This document shows positions 45,568 to 57,749 of a DNA stretch of 64,000 nucleotides, piece after piece. Source of the stretch: Bombyx mori (lineage: Eukaryota > Arthropoda > Insecta > Lepidoptera > Bombycidae); assembly GCF_030269925.1 (NCBI RefSeq), contig NC_085108.1:2914001-2978000 (forward strand), read 5' to 3'. Each line of letters opens with the position of its first letter. The stretch's first letter is position 1. Both the position numbers and the translations under genes were made by a program. Under the pieces are notes generated by a model. That model searched no databases. It was not told the origin of the DNA and worked only from the letters and a program-made list of their open reading frames with translations.

Positions 45568-45834
45568 CTCTGAAATCATACCTATGGTAGAGCATATCTT
45601 ATACTTTGGTAGATCATGAGCTCGGCGTTCGCTGGTGAAGCCGCCACGGCTGGTTATTGATGGTCAAAACCTCCAGTTACGATTATAGTAAGTCGATTCA
45701 GCGGACCCTGGACTCCGGAGCTATGAGGTTTCGGATGCGACCGGGATAAGCCGCTAGGATGATGATGATGACGATTATAATAAGTCGATACAGTCCACAC
45801 TTAGTATAGTAGAAAGTAATACAGAAATAATAAT
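45568..45834. repeat. Spacer of the inverted repeat, with a LINE 3' end
   Basis: Contains GAAGCCGCCACGGCTGGTTA and ends of an endonuclease-RT LINE (GCGACCGGGATAAGCCGCTA followed by a GATGATGATGATGA run). GTAAGTCGATTCAG and AATAAGTCGATACAG form a short internal repeat. Confidence 0.65.
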
Positions 45835-46158
45835 GGGCCCCACGTTTTTATTTTAGTCTAATATGCCTAAAAGCTATTCTGCCTAGTACTAAAATATTTC
45901 TGAACTAGAAGGTCAAAATACCTACTTGTTATAGTGTGTGCTTTTACCTACCAAGCAAACCCTGGTGTTAGTGTTCTTTCATGAACTGCCTTTCGGCCGC
46001 TGACATGGTTCATGTTATGACAACCACTACCATCAGAGATATTAATGACCGAGATCACCTACGTAGGTTGATAGGTAAGTAACTATTTATTTATTTTGTA
46101 GTTTTCAGTGCACATAAAATAAAACCGTTTAACTTAAAAGTTTTTTACCGATTTTTAT
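45835..46158. repeat. Right arm of a long inverted repeat, with a 33-codon ORF
   Basis: Reads on the plus strand GGGCCCCACGTTTTTATTTT to TTTTTACCGATTTTTAT. An ATG at 45981 opens a 33-codon frame (MNCLSAADMVHVMTTTTIRD...) that runs through a consensus splice donor AG|GTAAGT at 46074 before its stop at 46080-46082. The left arm carries the same frame on the minus strand. Confidence 0.9.
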
Positions 46159-46199
46159 TTACAAAAAAACTCAATTGTCTGTAAAGTCAGTTTACTGAC

Positions 46200-46450
46200 G
46201 ATAGTTGAACGTGACAAAGTCATAAGAAAATACTGATGGAAAGGTTTCATTTTTCAAAAGAAAATTTTAATTTTATTTGTTTGATAGATATTTTGTATGG
46301 ACAATTGACACCACATTCACTTTTCACTGAACTTCATACTTGACGAAAACATGTAAATGTATTATTGTATAGCAGCTGTCCACGCGGATGCATCGCTCAC
46401 TCAAGTAGGAGATATCACGTTCTTACGAATCCATCAACCCTTGCATTAGA
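46200..46450. other. No recognised feature
   Basis: AT-rich flank of the inverted repeat. Confidence 0.4.
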
Positions 46451-46469
46451 CGTCTTCAGCTCTAACACT

Positions 46470-46740
46470 AGAAGTAGGGACCCCGGTAACCGTACTCGTC
46501 GAACTCGGCAAAGAGTTCGACGTGCAACCTAACCTAAGCATCGGCCCGTTGAGTTTCTCAGCGGGTCGCGATTCCGATCCGGTAGTAGATTCATTCGCGT
46601 AGCAGCTACTCTTGAGTTCTTAGGTCATCTTCGGAGGCGCTCGGGTAGCTATTAGCAAATCCCGCCCATTCTGGCTGATCCTTTGCTCGCCCACTTGTCC
46701 TTGTCAAACTGGAAAGGCCTCCGGGTCACCAGTAAATCCT
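46470..46740 (-). repeat. Family C repeat, near full length
   Basis: Minus strand TACTGGTGACCCGGAGGCCT to the 3' block with GAGAAACTCAACGGGCC. Confidence 0.7.
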
Positions 46741-47017
46741 CAATCATAATCAAGAATTTGTACTGGCACAACCTCACAGGCAAAAGGATCACACTGAATT
46801 TGAACAGATTTTAGGAATTGATAGTTAAAATTGTGGTAAAGTTGAAAATTGGTAATTAAAAACATTTTATTAAATACGTTTACTGGTCAAGACTCTCTTA
46901 GCCTTGTTTTACAAATGACTTCTTCACTTTTTGAGGTGATCCGTTGCTTCACTTCGAGCAGAACTATCCTAATGTTTTTGGAGGAATGGATCACCGAGTT
47001 TCACCGGGATTTTGACG

Positions 47018-47417
47018 TAGTCGTGGCCTAAATGATAAGACGTCCGGTGTATTCGTATGTAACGATGCACCGGTACTCAAATCCCGCAGTGCCAATTTAT
47101 CTAATGAAATACGTAGTTAACAAATGTTCACGATTGACTTTCATTGTGAAGGAATAACATCGTGTAATAAAAATCAAACGCGCAATATTATAATTTGCGT
47201 AATTACTGGTGGTAGGACGTCTTGTGAGTCCGCACGGGTAGGTAACACCACCCTACCTATTTCTGCTGTGAAGAAGTCATGCGTTTTGGTTTGAAGGGTG
47301 GGGCTACCGTTGTACTGGAAAAATGGAGACCTAAGAACTCATTATCTCAAGAAAGGTGGCGGCATTTACGTTGTAGATGTCTAAGGGTTCGTCCACTCAC
47401 ATAAGCAATAAAAAAAA
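47018..47417 (+). mobile_element. Family S SINE, diverged
   Basis: Head GTCGTGGCCTAAATGATAAG, mutated B box GTACTCAAATCCCGC, then the T tail from 47203 with several deletions, ending AGCAATAAAAAAAA. Confidence 0.7.
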
Positions 47418-47542
47418 CACCTCATATGTTCACGCTTTTATAGTTGTTTCGACTGTGTCCAGTTCTTCCGAAATACGTTTTTGCTATTTGACGATATACG
47501 ACGTTACTTAATAACTAAAGCTACTAAAGAAATGTTCTAGAG

Positions 47543-47905
47543 CAGGGGTGGCCAAATTTATTAAAACCAAGTTTACTGTCTACTGACCCATCAATGCAAT
47601 AAATAAAAAAAAATCTACCAATACCATCTCTTGAAATTTAGTGAAACAATCGGTATACAAATAAGTAGTAGATTTTCTTTTATTAAAAAGATTAAAAACA
47701 TAAAGCTGAAATTATATAATAAAAGAGAACTGTTGTGTGGAAGAGAGGATAAATAATGTGACTTAATGTTCAATACGAGTATGTAACAAATGATACAAGA
47801 TAAAGATGATGCGTGCAGCAATCGGTGAATACGTTGCGCAGTCTTTTGTATGTATTTATATTTTTTATAGCCACGATCGACCGATCTACCTGTAGGCCAC
47901 CCCTG
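47543..47905. mobile_element. hAT-type non-autonomous element
   Basis: 363 bp with inverted ends CAGGGGTGGCC and GGCCACCCCTG. Flanks TTCTAGAG (47535-47542) and TTCTAGAT (47906-47913) agree in seven of eight bases, an 8-bp target duplication with one later change. The inner open frame on the minus strand has no transposase signature. Confidence 0.8.
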
Positions 47906-47940
47906 TTCTAGATAATTCAAATTCATTCTAGAGCATTCAT

Positions 47941-48096
47941 TCGGTTTGAAGGGTGGGGCAGCCGTTGTAACTATACTTGAGACCTTAGAACTTATATCTC
48001 AAGGTGGGTGGCGCATTTACGTTGTGGATGTCTATGGGCTCCGGTAACCACTTAACACCAGGTGGGCTGTGAGCTTATCTAAGCAATAAAAAAAAA
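47941..48096 (+). repeat. Family T tail, 5'-truncated
   Basis: Starts at TCGGTTTGAAGGGTGGGGCA and ends AAGCAATAAAAAAAAA. It lies about 360 bases upstream of the ETH start codon. Confidence 0.7.
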
Positions 48097-48380
48097 GATG
48101 TAGTAGTTTTTTCGATACCCCTTTTTACTATTTGACCACAGATGGCGTTACTTGTACCGGCATATTAATTTTATAACAAACTTATTTATTAAACTATAAC
48201 TTAGTTTCCCTTTGAAGCGAAAACAAGCAACTTCGCATGCATCACGTAATCGTCAAACCCGCATGCCAGAAACTAATAGCCCGAGATAAAATCTCAACTC
48301 TCATTTGTATTCTGCGAACAGAAACACCTGAAATTGATACGATCTCTTCTAAAATACGGGACAGATCGAAACAGTATTAG

Positions 48381-48388
48381 TATAAATA
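48381..48388 (+). promoter_or_regulatory. TATA box of the ETH gene
   Basis: TATAAATA stands 71 bases before the ATG at 48459, leaving room for a transcription start near 48410 and a short leader. I see no clear ecdysone-response palindrome in the 300 bases upstream, although the gene family is known to be ecdysteroid-controlled. Confidence 0.75.
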
Positions 48389-48458
48389 GAGCCAGAAATG
48401 TTCATTGAAGCATCAATCGCTATTTCATCGCTAAACACAGCACCGTGAACTATTTAAG

Positions 48459-50554
48459 ATGACTTCAAAATTGACCATGATGTTGTTCACGTTGAGTCTA
48501 ATGTTTATCGCCGGGTTAGATGGTTCGTTCATCAAACCTAATAACGTACCGAGGGTCGGCAGAAGCAACGAGGCCTTTGACGAGGACGTTATGGGATACG
48601 TGATCAAATCAAATAAAAACATTCCGCGTATGGGTAGAAGAAATTATGATTCGGTAAGTATTTTTTTGGGCTTTAAATACGTCAAATCTCTATTGGTGGT
48701 AGCATCTCGGTAATGCATGTGGTGTCCTTGTACCATGCTGCATAGGGTTGACGTGAGTTTTACGGCCGGTAACCCCTGACGTCAACCAACCCTCATTGGT
48801 TTTTTGGAGTTTACTCCTTTAGAATCGATTTACATATATAGGCCCGGGGTATGAAAATTATGGGGACCAAAATCGTACTAGCATGTCACACGAAATGCGT
48901 TATGCGCCTGATTGCGCATGTCACACGAAATGCGTTATCGCAGGTGACGCCGGGCTGCTGCGCCGGCAGTCCGCCACAAAGCCTCGTACTGATCGCGCGT
49001 TTCTCTCATTATTGTATTTTCATATATTTGTTAGTCGTTTGTTTTGTGTCTCGTTAATTTGTTAATAATCTGTAGTGTATCGTGTTGTCGTAATATAGAA
49101 CTATTTCTCGTATTGTTTCGTTTATTTTTTTATATCCAGTAAACTCCAGTCGTGCGTCGGAGCGGACACACACACTTTTTTTAATTTTTTTTATTGCTTA
49201 GATGGGTGGACGAGCTCACAGCCCACCTCTGGAGCCCATGGACATCTATAACGTAAATGCACCATCCACATTGAGATATAAGTTCTAAGATCTCAGTATA
49301 GTTACAACGGCTGCCCCACCCTTCAAACCGAAACGCATCACTGCTTCACGGCAGAAATAGGCGAGGCGGTGGTACCTACCCGTGCGGACTCACAAGAGGT
49401 TCTACCACCAGTTTATATTCCCGTATATCTAGGGAAAAACTCCTTATGTCAAGGAAGGAGTTATTTCTGATTATTCTTTTGTTGATTCTTTTACTTTATC
49501 CGTTTTTTGTTTTATGATTTTTATTTCTTAAGAACGTTCAAATTAAGATTCGAACATCGAGTATATCAAGCATCTTCTACTTTAGGCCACGAGCTTTTTT
49601 TGTTGCTGCTTAGATGGGTGGAAGAGCCCGCCTGAGCCTATAGACATCTACAACGTAAATGCGCTACCCACCTTGAGATATAAGTTCTAAGGTCTCAAGT
49701 ATAGTTACAGTTACAACGGCTGTCCTGCCCATCAAAGCGAAACGCATTTTACTGCTTCACGGCAGAAACAGGCAGGGTGGTGGTACCTACAAGTGCGGAC
49801 TCACAAGAGGTCCTACCACCACTAATTACGCAAATAATAATTTTGCGGGTTTGTTTTTTATTACAATGATGTTATTCCTTCACCGTGAAAGTCAGTCGTG
49901 AATATTTTTTAAAGTACGTATTTCATTAGAAAAATTGGTACCCGCCTGCGGGATTCGAACACCGGTAGATACGAATGTACCGGACGTCTTTTTCTTTAAG
50001 CCACGAGTCATTCAATGTTATATCATCTTCATCCGTCTCTTTTAATAGCAATGTGTTCTCATTTAAAATTATTGCTATTTATTTCAATATTTAATTAGTA
50101 CGTTACTTAATTGCAGGGAAATCATTTCGACATTCCAAAGGTCTACAGTTTGCCGTTCGAATTTTATGGAGGTGAGAAATTTTTTTAGAGACTTGTTTAC
50201 TTTTTATTTATTAAATTTACTAGCTCACCCGGCAGACTTCGTAGTGCCTCAATCGATAAATAAAAGACACATCAAGGGAAAACAAAATTGTTTGTTTTTA
50301 TATAATTCCGAGCTTTTTTATATTTTTTTTAAACCTTTTAAACCTTCTCTGAACTTCCTCGAATAATTCAAGACTAAAATTAGCCAAATCGGTCCAGCCG
50401 TTCTCGAGTTTTAGCGAGACTAAAAAAAAGCAATTCATTTTTATATATATCGATTAATAATAGTCTCTGCTTTGTTGTAGACAACGAAAAAAGTTTGAAT
50501 AATGATGATGCCGAGGAATACTATGCAAAAAAAATGGGAAGCATGAAGAAATAA
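48459..50554 (+). CDS. ETH: Ecdysis triggering hormone precursor
   Basis: Three exons, 48459-48653, 50117-50171 and 50481-50554, with GT-AG introns, encode 107 residues. Residues 1-22 are a signal peptide. Residues 23-33 are pre-ecdysis triggering hormone (SFIKPNNVPRV), followed by the amidation and cleavage site Gly34-Arg35. Residues 36-58 are ETH itself (beginning SNEAFDEDV, ending NKNIPRM), followed by Gly59-Arg60-Arg61. The rest (62-107) is the ETH-associated peptide, which is not amidated. The shared C-terminal PRX-amide is what the ETH receptor recognises. In moths the peptides are made by Inka cells of the epitracheal glands and released to start pre-ecdysis and ecdysis behaviour. The peptide sequences agree with those I know from Bombyx mori, the main evidence for the organism. 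AATAAA at 50634-50639 is the likely poly(A) signal. Intron 1 holds a T tail and an S SINE, intron 2 a family D element. Confidence 0.97.
48880..48962 (+). repeat. Short tandem duplication in ETH intron 1
   Basis: CATGTCACACGAAATGCGTT occurs twice, at about 48893 and 48929, spaced by 37 bases, followed by a GC-rich segment (GCTGCTGCGCCGGCAG). It contrasts with the AT-rich intron and looks like part of an unidentified element. Confidence 0.55.
49175..49412 (-). repeat. Family T tail in ETH intron 1
   Basis: Minus strand CTGGTGGTAGAACCTCTTGT to TTAAGCAATAAAAAAAATTA; a 20-base deletion removes the 'GTTAAGTGGTTACTGG' stretch. Confidence 0.75.
49595..50008 (-). mobile_element. Family S SINE in ETH intron 1
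   Basis: Minus strand with degraded head (GTGGCTTAAAGAAAAAG), B box GTGTTCGAATCCCGCAG and full T tail. It ends about 110 bases before exon 2. Confidence 0.7.
50220..50454 (+). mobile_element. Family D element in ETH intron 2
   Basis: CTAGCTCACCCGGCAGACTT to TTTTTATATATATCGATTAA. It makes up most of the 309-base intron and ends 26 bases before exon 3. Confidence 0.65.
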
Positions 50555-50736
50555 ACGCGTCGGATTTCGGATATTTTATTCATTCGTTGAATTAACGAAT
50601 CCATGATAACTCCTGTTCTAGTCAATCGCTTAAAATAAATTCTTGTATGCATGCAACTTTTATTTTATTTCCCGTAACAGAAGTGACACTTATCGCGTCT
50701 TAAATATTAAAATCTTTATCTATACTTACTATAAAA

Positions 50737-51175
50737 TCTTTATCTATATAATATTATAAAGAGGAAAGATTTGTTTGTTTGTTTGTATTGAATAGGCTCC
50801 GAAACTAATGAACCGATTTGAAAAATTATTTCACTGTTTGGAAGCTACACCAATCCCGAGTGACATAGGCTATAATGTTTTTTGAAAAAAATTAAGGATC
50901 CATCCTAAAACTCAAATAATGTAAACCAAGGTGTAAAAAAAATACCTAAAATAGTCTTTACATCGCGTGCCCTGCGAAAACTATGACGATAGAATGAAAT
51001 AATGTATTACGACTTTGTAGAACACATTATTATTTACAAAAAGTGTCACGACAGCATATGTCAACTATTATAGTTATGCCGCATTAAGTGTTATTTTATT
51101 TAAAACAATAAAATAACGTCAAATATCGTTGAAATTTTTGTTAAAGCCACGAGCGGAGCCGGAGCGGGCCGCTAG
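50737..51175 (+). mobile_element. Family E1 Helitron-like element, full length
   Basis: CTATATAATATTATAAAGAG to GAGCGGGCCGCTAG, about 439 bp. Follows the ETH poly(A) signal by about 100 bases. Confidence 0.7.
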
Positions 51176-51232
51176 TTAATAATAACATGAAGGGCCTTGT
51201 CTATTACATGAAAAATTTATCCATTTTGTTAA

Positions 51233-51632
51233 AACGACACGACACGAGAACCCTCTCATCGTGGCCGCCGTAGACTACATAGCCGATCCTGCGGACCAAA
51301 TGGTAAGCAGTCGACGTCGCCCAAAACACGTCATTACGGATCCTCCCGATCCACTAACGGTGCTTTTAGGTACCCCAAGCACCGGTCATCGTTCTCGTCG
51401 AACCCGTCGCTTACAACGAAGGGCTCGAAGAGTAAATTAACCCACAGACAAAGCCCACTGAGTTTCTCGCCGGATGTTCTCAGTGGGTCGCGTTTCCGAT
51501 CCGGTGGTAGATTCTGCGAAGCACTACTCTTGCTAGGGTTAGTGTTAGCAACGTCGTCAGATTTGAGCCCCGTGAGCTCACCTACTAGCCCGATGACTCT
51601 GACATGGTATCTCTAGACATCAGCTTAAATAG
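51233..51632 (+). repeat. Family B LINE fragment with coding remnant
   Basis: CGACACGAGAACCCTCTCAT through the shared 3' block to the CAGCTTAAATAGG end; closest relative of the 39681 copy, with in-frame damage. Confidence 0.7.
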
Positions 51633-51639
51633 GAAAAAA

Positions 51640-52104
51640 AATGGAAGTTGATTTTCTGAAATAAAATAATGTAAAATAAAATTAAACGAGACAAAACATC
51701 AATCAACCATTAAAAACTAAAACAAAAAAAAATACCAAGAGCAATTACAAATATTTTTATTAAATTCAACTTCGGCATGACCTCATCGCAAAAATTAATT
51801 TCCATCCTTTAGCTAGTCATAACGCAATTAATAGCTATAGTTCTTGCAAAGTACGACTGGGCGCCACCCTTAGTTGTGTGAGTGACCAATCTGTATACGC
51901 GTCGATGTAGGCGTGAGAGCAAATACGGTCAGCAAACAAACATTCATTAAATTTAAGTTACGGATTTCACCCATTTTTATATTTTAAGTATTTTGTAATT
52001 TACTTATTAGGAGTGGTCAAAATAAAAATATAAAGATCACCCTTAAAGTAACTACTAATTTACATTAGTAATAATTACCGGAAAAAACAGGATGAACAGG
52101 CCAG
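51640..52104. other. No recognised feature
   Basis: AT-rich intergenic sequence between ETH and the S SINE. Confidence 0.4.
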
Positions 52105-52545
52105 GTCGTCGTGGCCAAAAGGATAAGACGTCCGGTGCATTCGTATCGAGCGATGCACCGGTGTTCGAATCCCGCAGGCGGGTACCAATTTTTCTAATGA
52201 AATACGTACTCAACAAATGTTCACGATTGACTTCTACGGTGAAGGAATAACATCGTGCAATAAAAATCAAACCCGCAAAATTATAATTTGCGTAATTACT
52301 GGTGGTAGGACCTCTTGTGAGTCCGCACGGGTAGGTACCACCGCCCCACCTATTTCTGCCGTGAAGCAGTAATGCGTTTCGGTTTGAAGGGTGGGGCAGC
52401 CGTTGTGACTATACTGAGACCTTAGAACTATATCTCAAGGTGTGTGGCGCATTTACGTTGTAGATGTCTATGGGCTCCAGTAACCACTTAACACCAGGTG
52501 GGCAGTGAGCTCGTCCACACATCTAAGCAATAAAATAAAAAAAAG
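52105..52545 (+). mobile_element. Family S SINE, complete
   Basis: Head GTCGTGGCCAAAAGGATAAG, B box GGTGTTCGAATCCCGCAG, T tail from 52297 and a short A-rich end. Confidence 0.75.
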
Positions 52546-52724
52546 AATAGGGACAAATCCCAACTTGATGAACAAGTAGTTGTTGATGTATCTAATGCTA
52601 TATCAGGATCAAAATGATCGAGTCTTGGGGGTATCTTTGTTATCCAATTTAAAACTATGCAATTAGCATTCCAGTTTAAGCAAAAATAGATGATATTCAA
52701 GTTTTTAAACATTTTATAACCAAA

Positions 52725-52944
52725 AAGGTTGTAATACTTATACATATAAAGTTATTATTCTTAATGACTTTTCTTGGTGGTGACGCTTTAAAAAAACTCA
52801 ATATAATTCACACCAGGTAAGTTATCAGTTAATCTCTTTATTTTCATGCCAATTCGATCTAAATATCCATTTATTATTATGCATAAGTCATAAGAATCAA
52901 CCTGAACCCACTCTGAACAAATATTAATATATTTTATTATGTAC
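52725..52944 (+). repeat. Segment shared with 24915-25135
   Basis: AAGGTTGTAATACTTATACA through AATATTAATATATTTTATTA is nearly identical to the sequence before the D copy at 25136. In both places it runs without a break into a D element. Confidence 0.8.
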
Positions 52945-53160
52945 TAGCTGACCCGGCAGACTTCGTAGTGCCTCAATCGATAAATAAAAGACGTAAACAT
53001 TTGTATAAATTTTTTTTTAAAACAAAACGAATCTGTCTGTCGGGGGACACTTCAAACACTTCAAAGGAAAAACAGAATTGTTATTTTTATTTAATTCTGA
53101 TCATTTTCATATTTATCTACCTTTTAAACCTCTGGACTTCCACAAATAATTCAAGACCAC
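52945..53160 (+). mobile_element. Family D element, 3'-truncated
   Basis: CTAGCTGACCCGGCAGACTT to ACAAATAATTCAAGACCA, lacking the usual 3' third. Confidence 0.6.
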
Positions 53161-53305
53161 TTTGAGATTATTCTTGTTACATGTCTGTGCAAAACCGACT
53201 TACTTATATTAAATTGCTTAGCTATTTCAACTAAAGACTGCTAATTTCTAAAGACGTAAAATTTAATTTTTGCCATGAAATTTTTAAATTGCTATAGACA
53301 ATAAT

Positions 53306-54934
<1,629 letters not shown>

Positions 54935-55276
54935 GTTTATATGAAAGACGAGAAAACGACATTTTGGCACTCATTTTGGGTTTGTAATTGACAGTTGAAT
55001 CTTTACAATTGTCCATTGAGTAGGCAAAGAGTACGTGACCATACTGCCATATTAAAACCATTTCTGATGTCTAAAAATATGGGAAGCTAAGTATGGAAAT
55101 ATGAATTAACACTACTATGGGCTTCAAATCTCAGTTAATTAACGGGATTCATGTTAGAAGGGCTAAACTAACTAGTTTCATGATGCGAAAATAATACAAA
55201 AAGTATTTTTTTTTTAATTTATTAATTACAATAATGTATAATGCTTAACAAAGTATTGCGAATTCATGATTGCTAG
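54935..55276. other. Intergenic region between HINT1 and its paralog
   Basis: About 340 bases separate the HINT1 start codon from the end of the upstream paralog. AT-rich, with no repeat recognised. It must hold the HINT1 promoter; no TATA box is obvious. Confidence 0.45.
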
Positions 55277-57163
55277 TTAAAGTCTCGCCCCCGGACCGCT
55301 CGGCCAGACCATGTGATGTAAAGCTCGTCCGAATACGTGAAGAGCTTTCAATTTCATTATTTTGTGATTCTCATCTAAAAACACGTGGTATCCTTGTCGG
55401 TATAATCCTTTTTTTGTGGCTACTTCATTTGCAACCAATAAGAGGTGACCTGAAGCAAAAGTTACAACAATTTGTGATGCTACTCATTTTAGAAATTTCG
55501 TAACAAAAAAAAAAATTATAAATATGACGTACATAGTTTTAGACGATACATAGATATGTATATATTTATTAGGTATATTCCAACACTACATGACGATCAC
55601 GACCACTCTGTCAAGAGTGACACGACTGAGAAGAAATTAGGTACGTAGCTAATACTTATTTTTCTAAAAATTTAAGTAAATAATTAGAAATTTAAATTTC
55701 ATTTCGTGCAACAATTGGAAATTGGGCGAATTATTTTCATCATAGTCGAGAGTTTGCCCCTTTTTTCAGCTTGGCAATTAGCTTCCTGCGATACCATTGT
55801 TGCAAATATCGATCTTCTAAAAACTCCAATTATATAAAGTTTTCAATATTCTGTTAATGTTATTGAATAATGATATGGACTGCAATGAGATAAGATGAAA
55901 TAAAGTTTCAATAACACAATGGTTATTTGCTGGGTCCTTTTGGAAGGAGCCCGGTCGAGTAACTTTGTTTAATTTTATTAAATTACAGTTAACATTGTTT
56001 CAAGACATTTATTTTATTAATATTTAAACCTGGTGATGCACTAAATAAATAAAATAAAACAATTCACTCAACTTCCAAATTAGGAGTTAGTATTTTAGCA
56101 CAGATAGCCCCCAAGGGGGTGATCTGTGTATTTTAACATCACTAATACCTTACTAGTTATGTATTAGGTACACTAGTGATGTACATATTACCTGCTATAA
56201 GGAATAAAGTAAGTATAAATCGTGCCGCAACCCAGAAATTCCTCCAGATACATACCTGATTAATATATGATTAAAATAATGATGAAAATATTATGTTTAT
56301 GAACAGTAGCGACATTTACATTTTTATAAGGTAAATAGTATGTGGCGTTTAAGAACGCACCTTTTTATGATGCGTAAGCCGGAACGCACGAGAGGTGGGA
56401 AAAAGAATATAGTCTGTGACGGAACATTTTTACCGCCGAAAATGGACTTTTTGGCGGGAACGCGAGGAGTGAAGTTGTGTGATTTGTTTTATTTTGTCTA
56501 TTTAGTGTTTCTTCGGGTTTAAATGTGTAATAATGGTGGTTTAATATCTGTTTAATATCTGTGAAAGTGCACAAATGTGGAAAAATGAAACAAAGCCGCT
56601 GGACGTAACTTCTCAGGATCCTCCAAAAAGTCCACTGAAAAAATCTTAGTAAATGACCACCATTTTACTGAGATTATATTTCATCCCATTTCACTTCATT
56701 ACATCCCAGTTGATTAATGTCTCAAATTAGTCGTCTTTATTTCATTTCACTCCATAATATCATTTTTCATAAAAATATGAATATAAATTAAAATAAGACA
56801 TGACTTAAGGTCTCAGTTACCAGGTCATAAAATCCCTTTAAAAAAACCGCCGAAAATTTAAAACGTAAAAATAATTTATAATGTGTTTTAATAACTAATA
56901 TAATATAATAACTTAGAATTGTTTATGCAGCTACAACAATAAAATTTCTATTGTTTCAACTGTGGTATTAATAACATAAAACACGACTTTACGGCGAAAT
57001 AAAGAAGGGACTCTATATGAACTCCCTCAACTATATTAATCTACTTACCAATAATTTTTTCGTCATCCACTGATGCTTCCGACATGACTGGAATTACCTT
57101 CTTCGGTACTACGAGAAAGTGTATTGGCGCTTGCCTGTCTAATTCTTCATCGAAAACTACGCA
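55277..57163 (-). CDS. HINT1 paralog with lost catalytic histidine, first exon not found
   Basis: Two exons on the minus strand, 57163-57049 and 55449-55277, correspond to exons 2 and 3 of HINT1 with the same phases. Together they encode 95 residues in frame plus a stop (TAA 55279-55277). The first reads CVVFDEELDRQAPIHFLVVP, the second GHLLLVANEVATKKGLYRQG and ends WPSGPGARL. The histidine triad is gone: where HINT1 has HLHIH this protein has LKALH, so the nucleophilic His becomes Ala and the first His becomes Leu. The phosphate-binding NDGKNGAQS segment is also replaced (DENHKIMKL). The open frame and good splice sites argue against a neutral pseudogene, but it cannot be an ordinary HINT hydrolase. 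No exon 1 is visible between 57164 and 57745; the copia element follows, so the start may be beyond the window. Confidence 0.75.
55500..56330. other. Intron of the HINT paralog, no recognised feature
   Basis: AT-rich. A short inverted motif near 56080-56180 pairs GATAGCCCCCAAGGGGGTGA with itself, and CTAATACC/GTATTAG flanks are present. No coding sequence. Confidence 0.4.
56440..56835. repeat. Dispersed repeat shared with 15690-15950, 17830-18060 and 41240-41490
   Basis: GGATCCTCCAAAAAGTCCAC and ACCACCATTTTACTGA occur at all four places. The 56380-56460 part (AAATGGACTTTTTGGCGGGA) matches 15680-15700. Probably a non-autonomous element of unknown family; here it lies in the intron of the HINT paralog. 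Confidence 0.6.
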
Positions 57164-57255
57164 CTGAAAAAAGAAAAGCATTCAAATTCTAGAGGGGTTA
57201 ACGGGGTTAATGTTAACTTAAAGGAGTTAAAAAATATCATAACAAATAAACCTTT

Positions 57256-57412
57256 GTAGCTATTTGAATGGATTGAACTTAATTGAAGTTCGATTAAAGC
57301 CATCGAACTGTTGATGCTGATACCAAATAAAACGGACCTTTAATTACAAAGATAAATGTAGCGTATTGAGCGAAATGTCGCGTAAACCAAATAGACTTTC
57401 ACCCCTCGATCA
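57256..57412 (-). mobile_element. Family G element, uninterrupted copy
   Basis: On the minus strand from CGAGGGGTGAAAGTCTATTT to CTTTAATCGAACTTCAATTA. It shows that the halves at 1141-1210 and 1514-1690 belong together. Confidence 0.6.
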
Positions 57413-57744
57413 CATTAAGGTAGTTTTCCAATGACAGCACAAGAGCGCATTATGCGGCATAATGCTCAACGTTGAATGTTCCAACTACAGCAACTCGAAG
57501 CACAATCGAGCACTCTCAAAAGTACTACTGCTCTCGCGTGATACTCGCAATCGATACCGACTCAGTGACAGAAAATTGACAAGTGTTTTTTCTTTAAGTT
57601 GGCATTGATCGAAATTTTGTTTATATCATCGTCAGTAATATTATTTAATGTTGAAAAAAATTCTAAGGCTTTCGTTTCGTCGTAGTTTCTTAGAAATAAT
57701 CAATGTTAATTAAAACTGTGCTAACTTAGCGCACTCTGCTGATG

Positions 57745-57749
57745 CATTT
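57745..57749. repeat. Target-site duplication of the copia element, left
   Basis: CATTT, repeated exactly at 63920-63924. Confidence 0.9.

Noticed and set aside
52105..52185. tRNA-like A and B boxes (also at 22121, 23783, 42635, 47018, 50008)
   Set aside because: No cloverleaf with a proper anticodon stem and acceptor; these are heads of family S SINEs.
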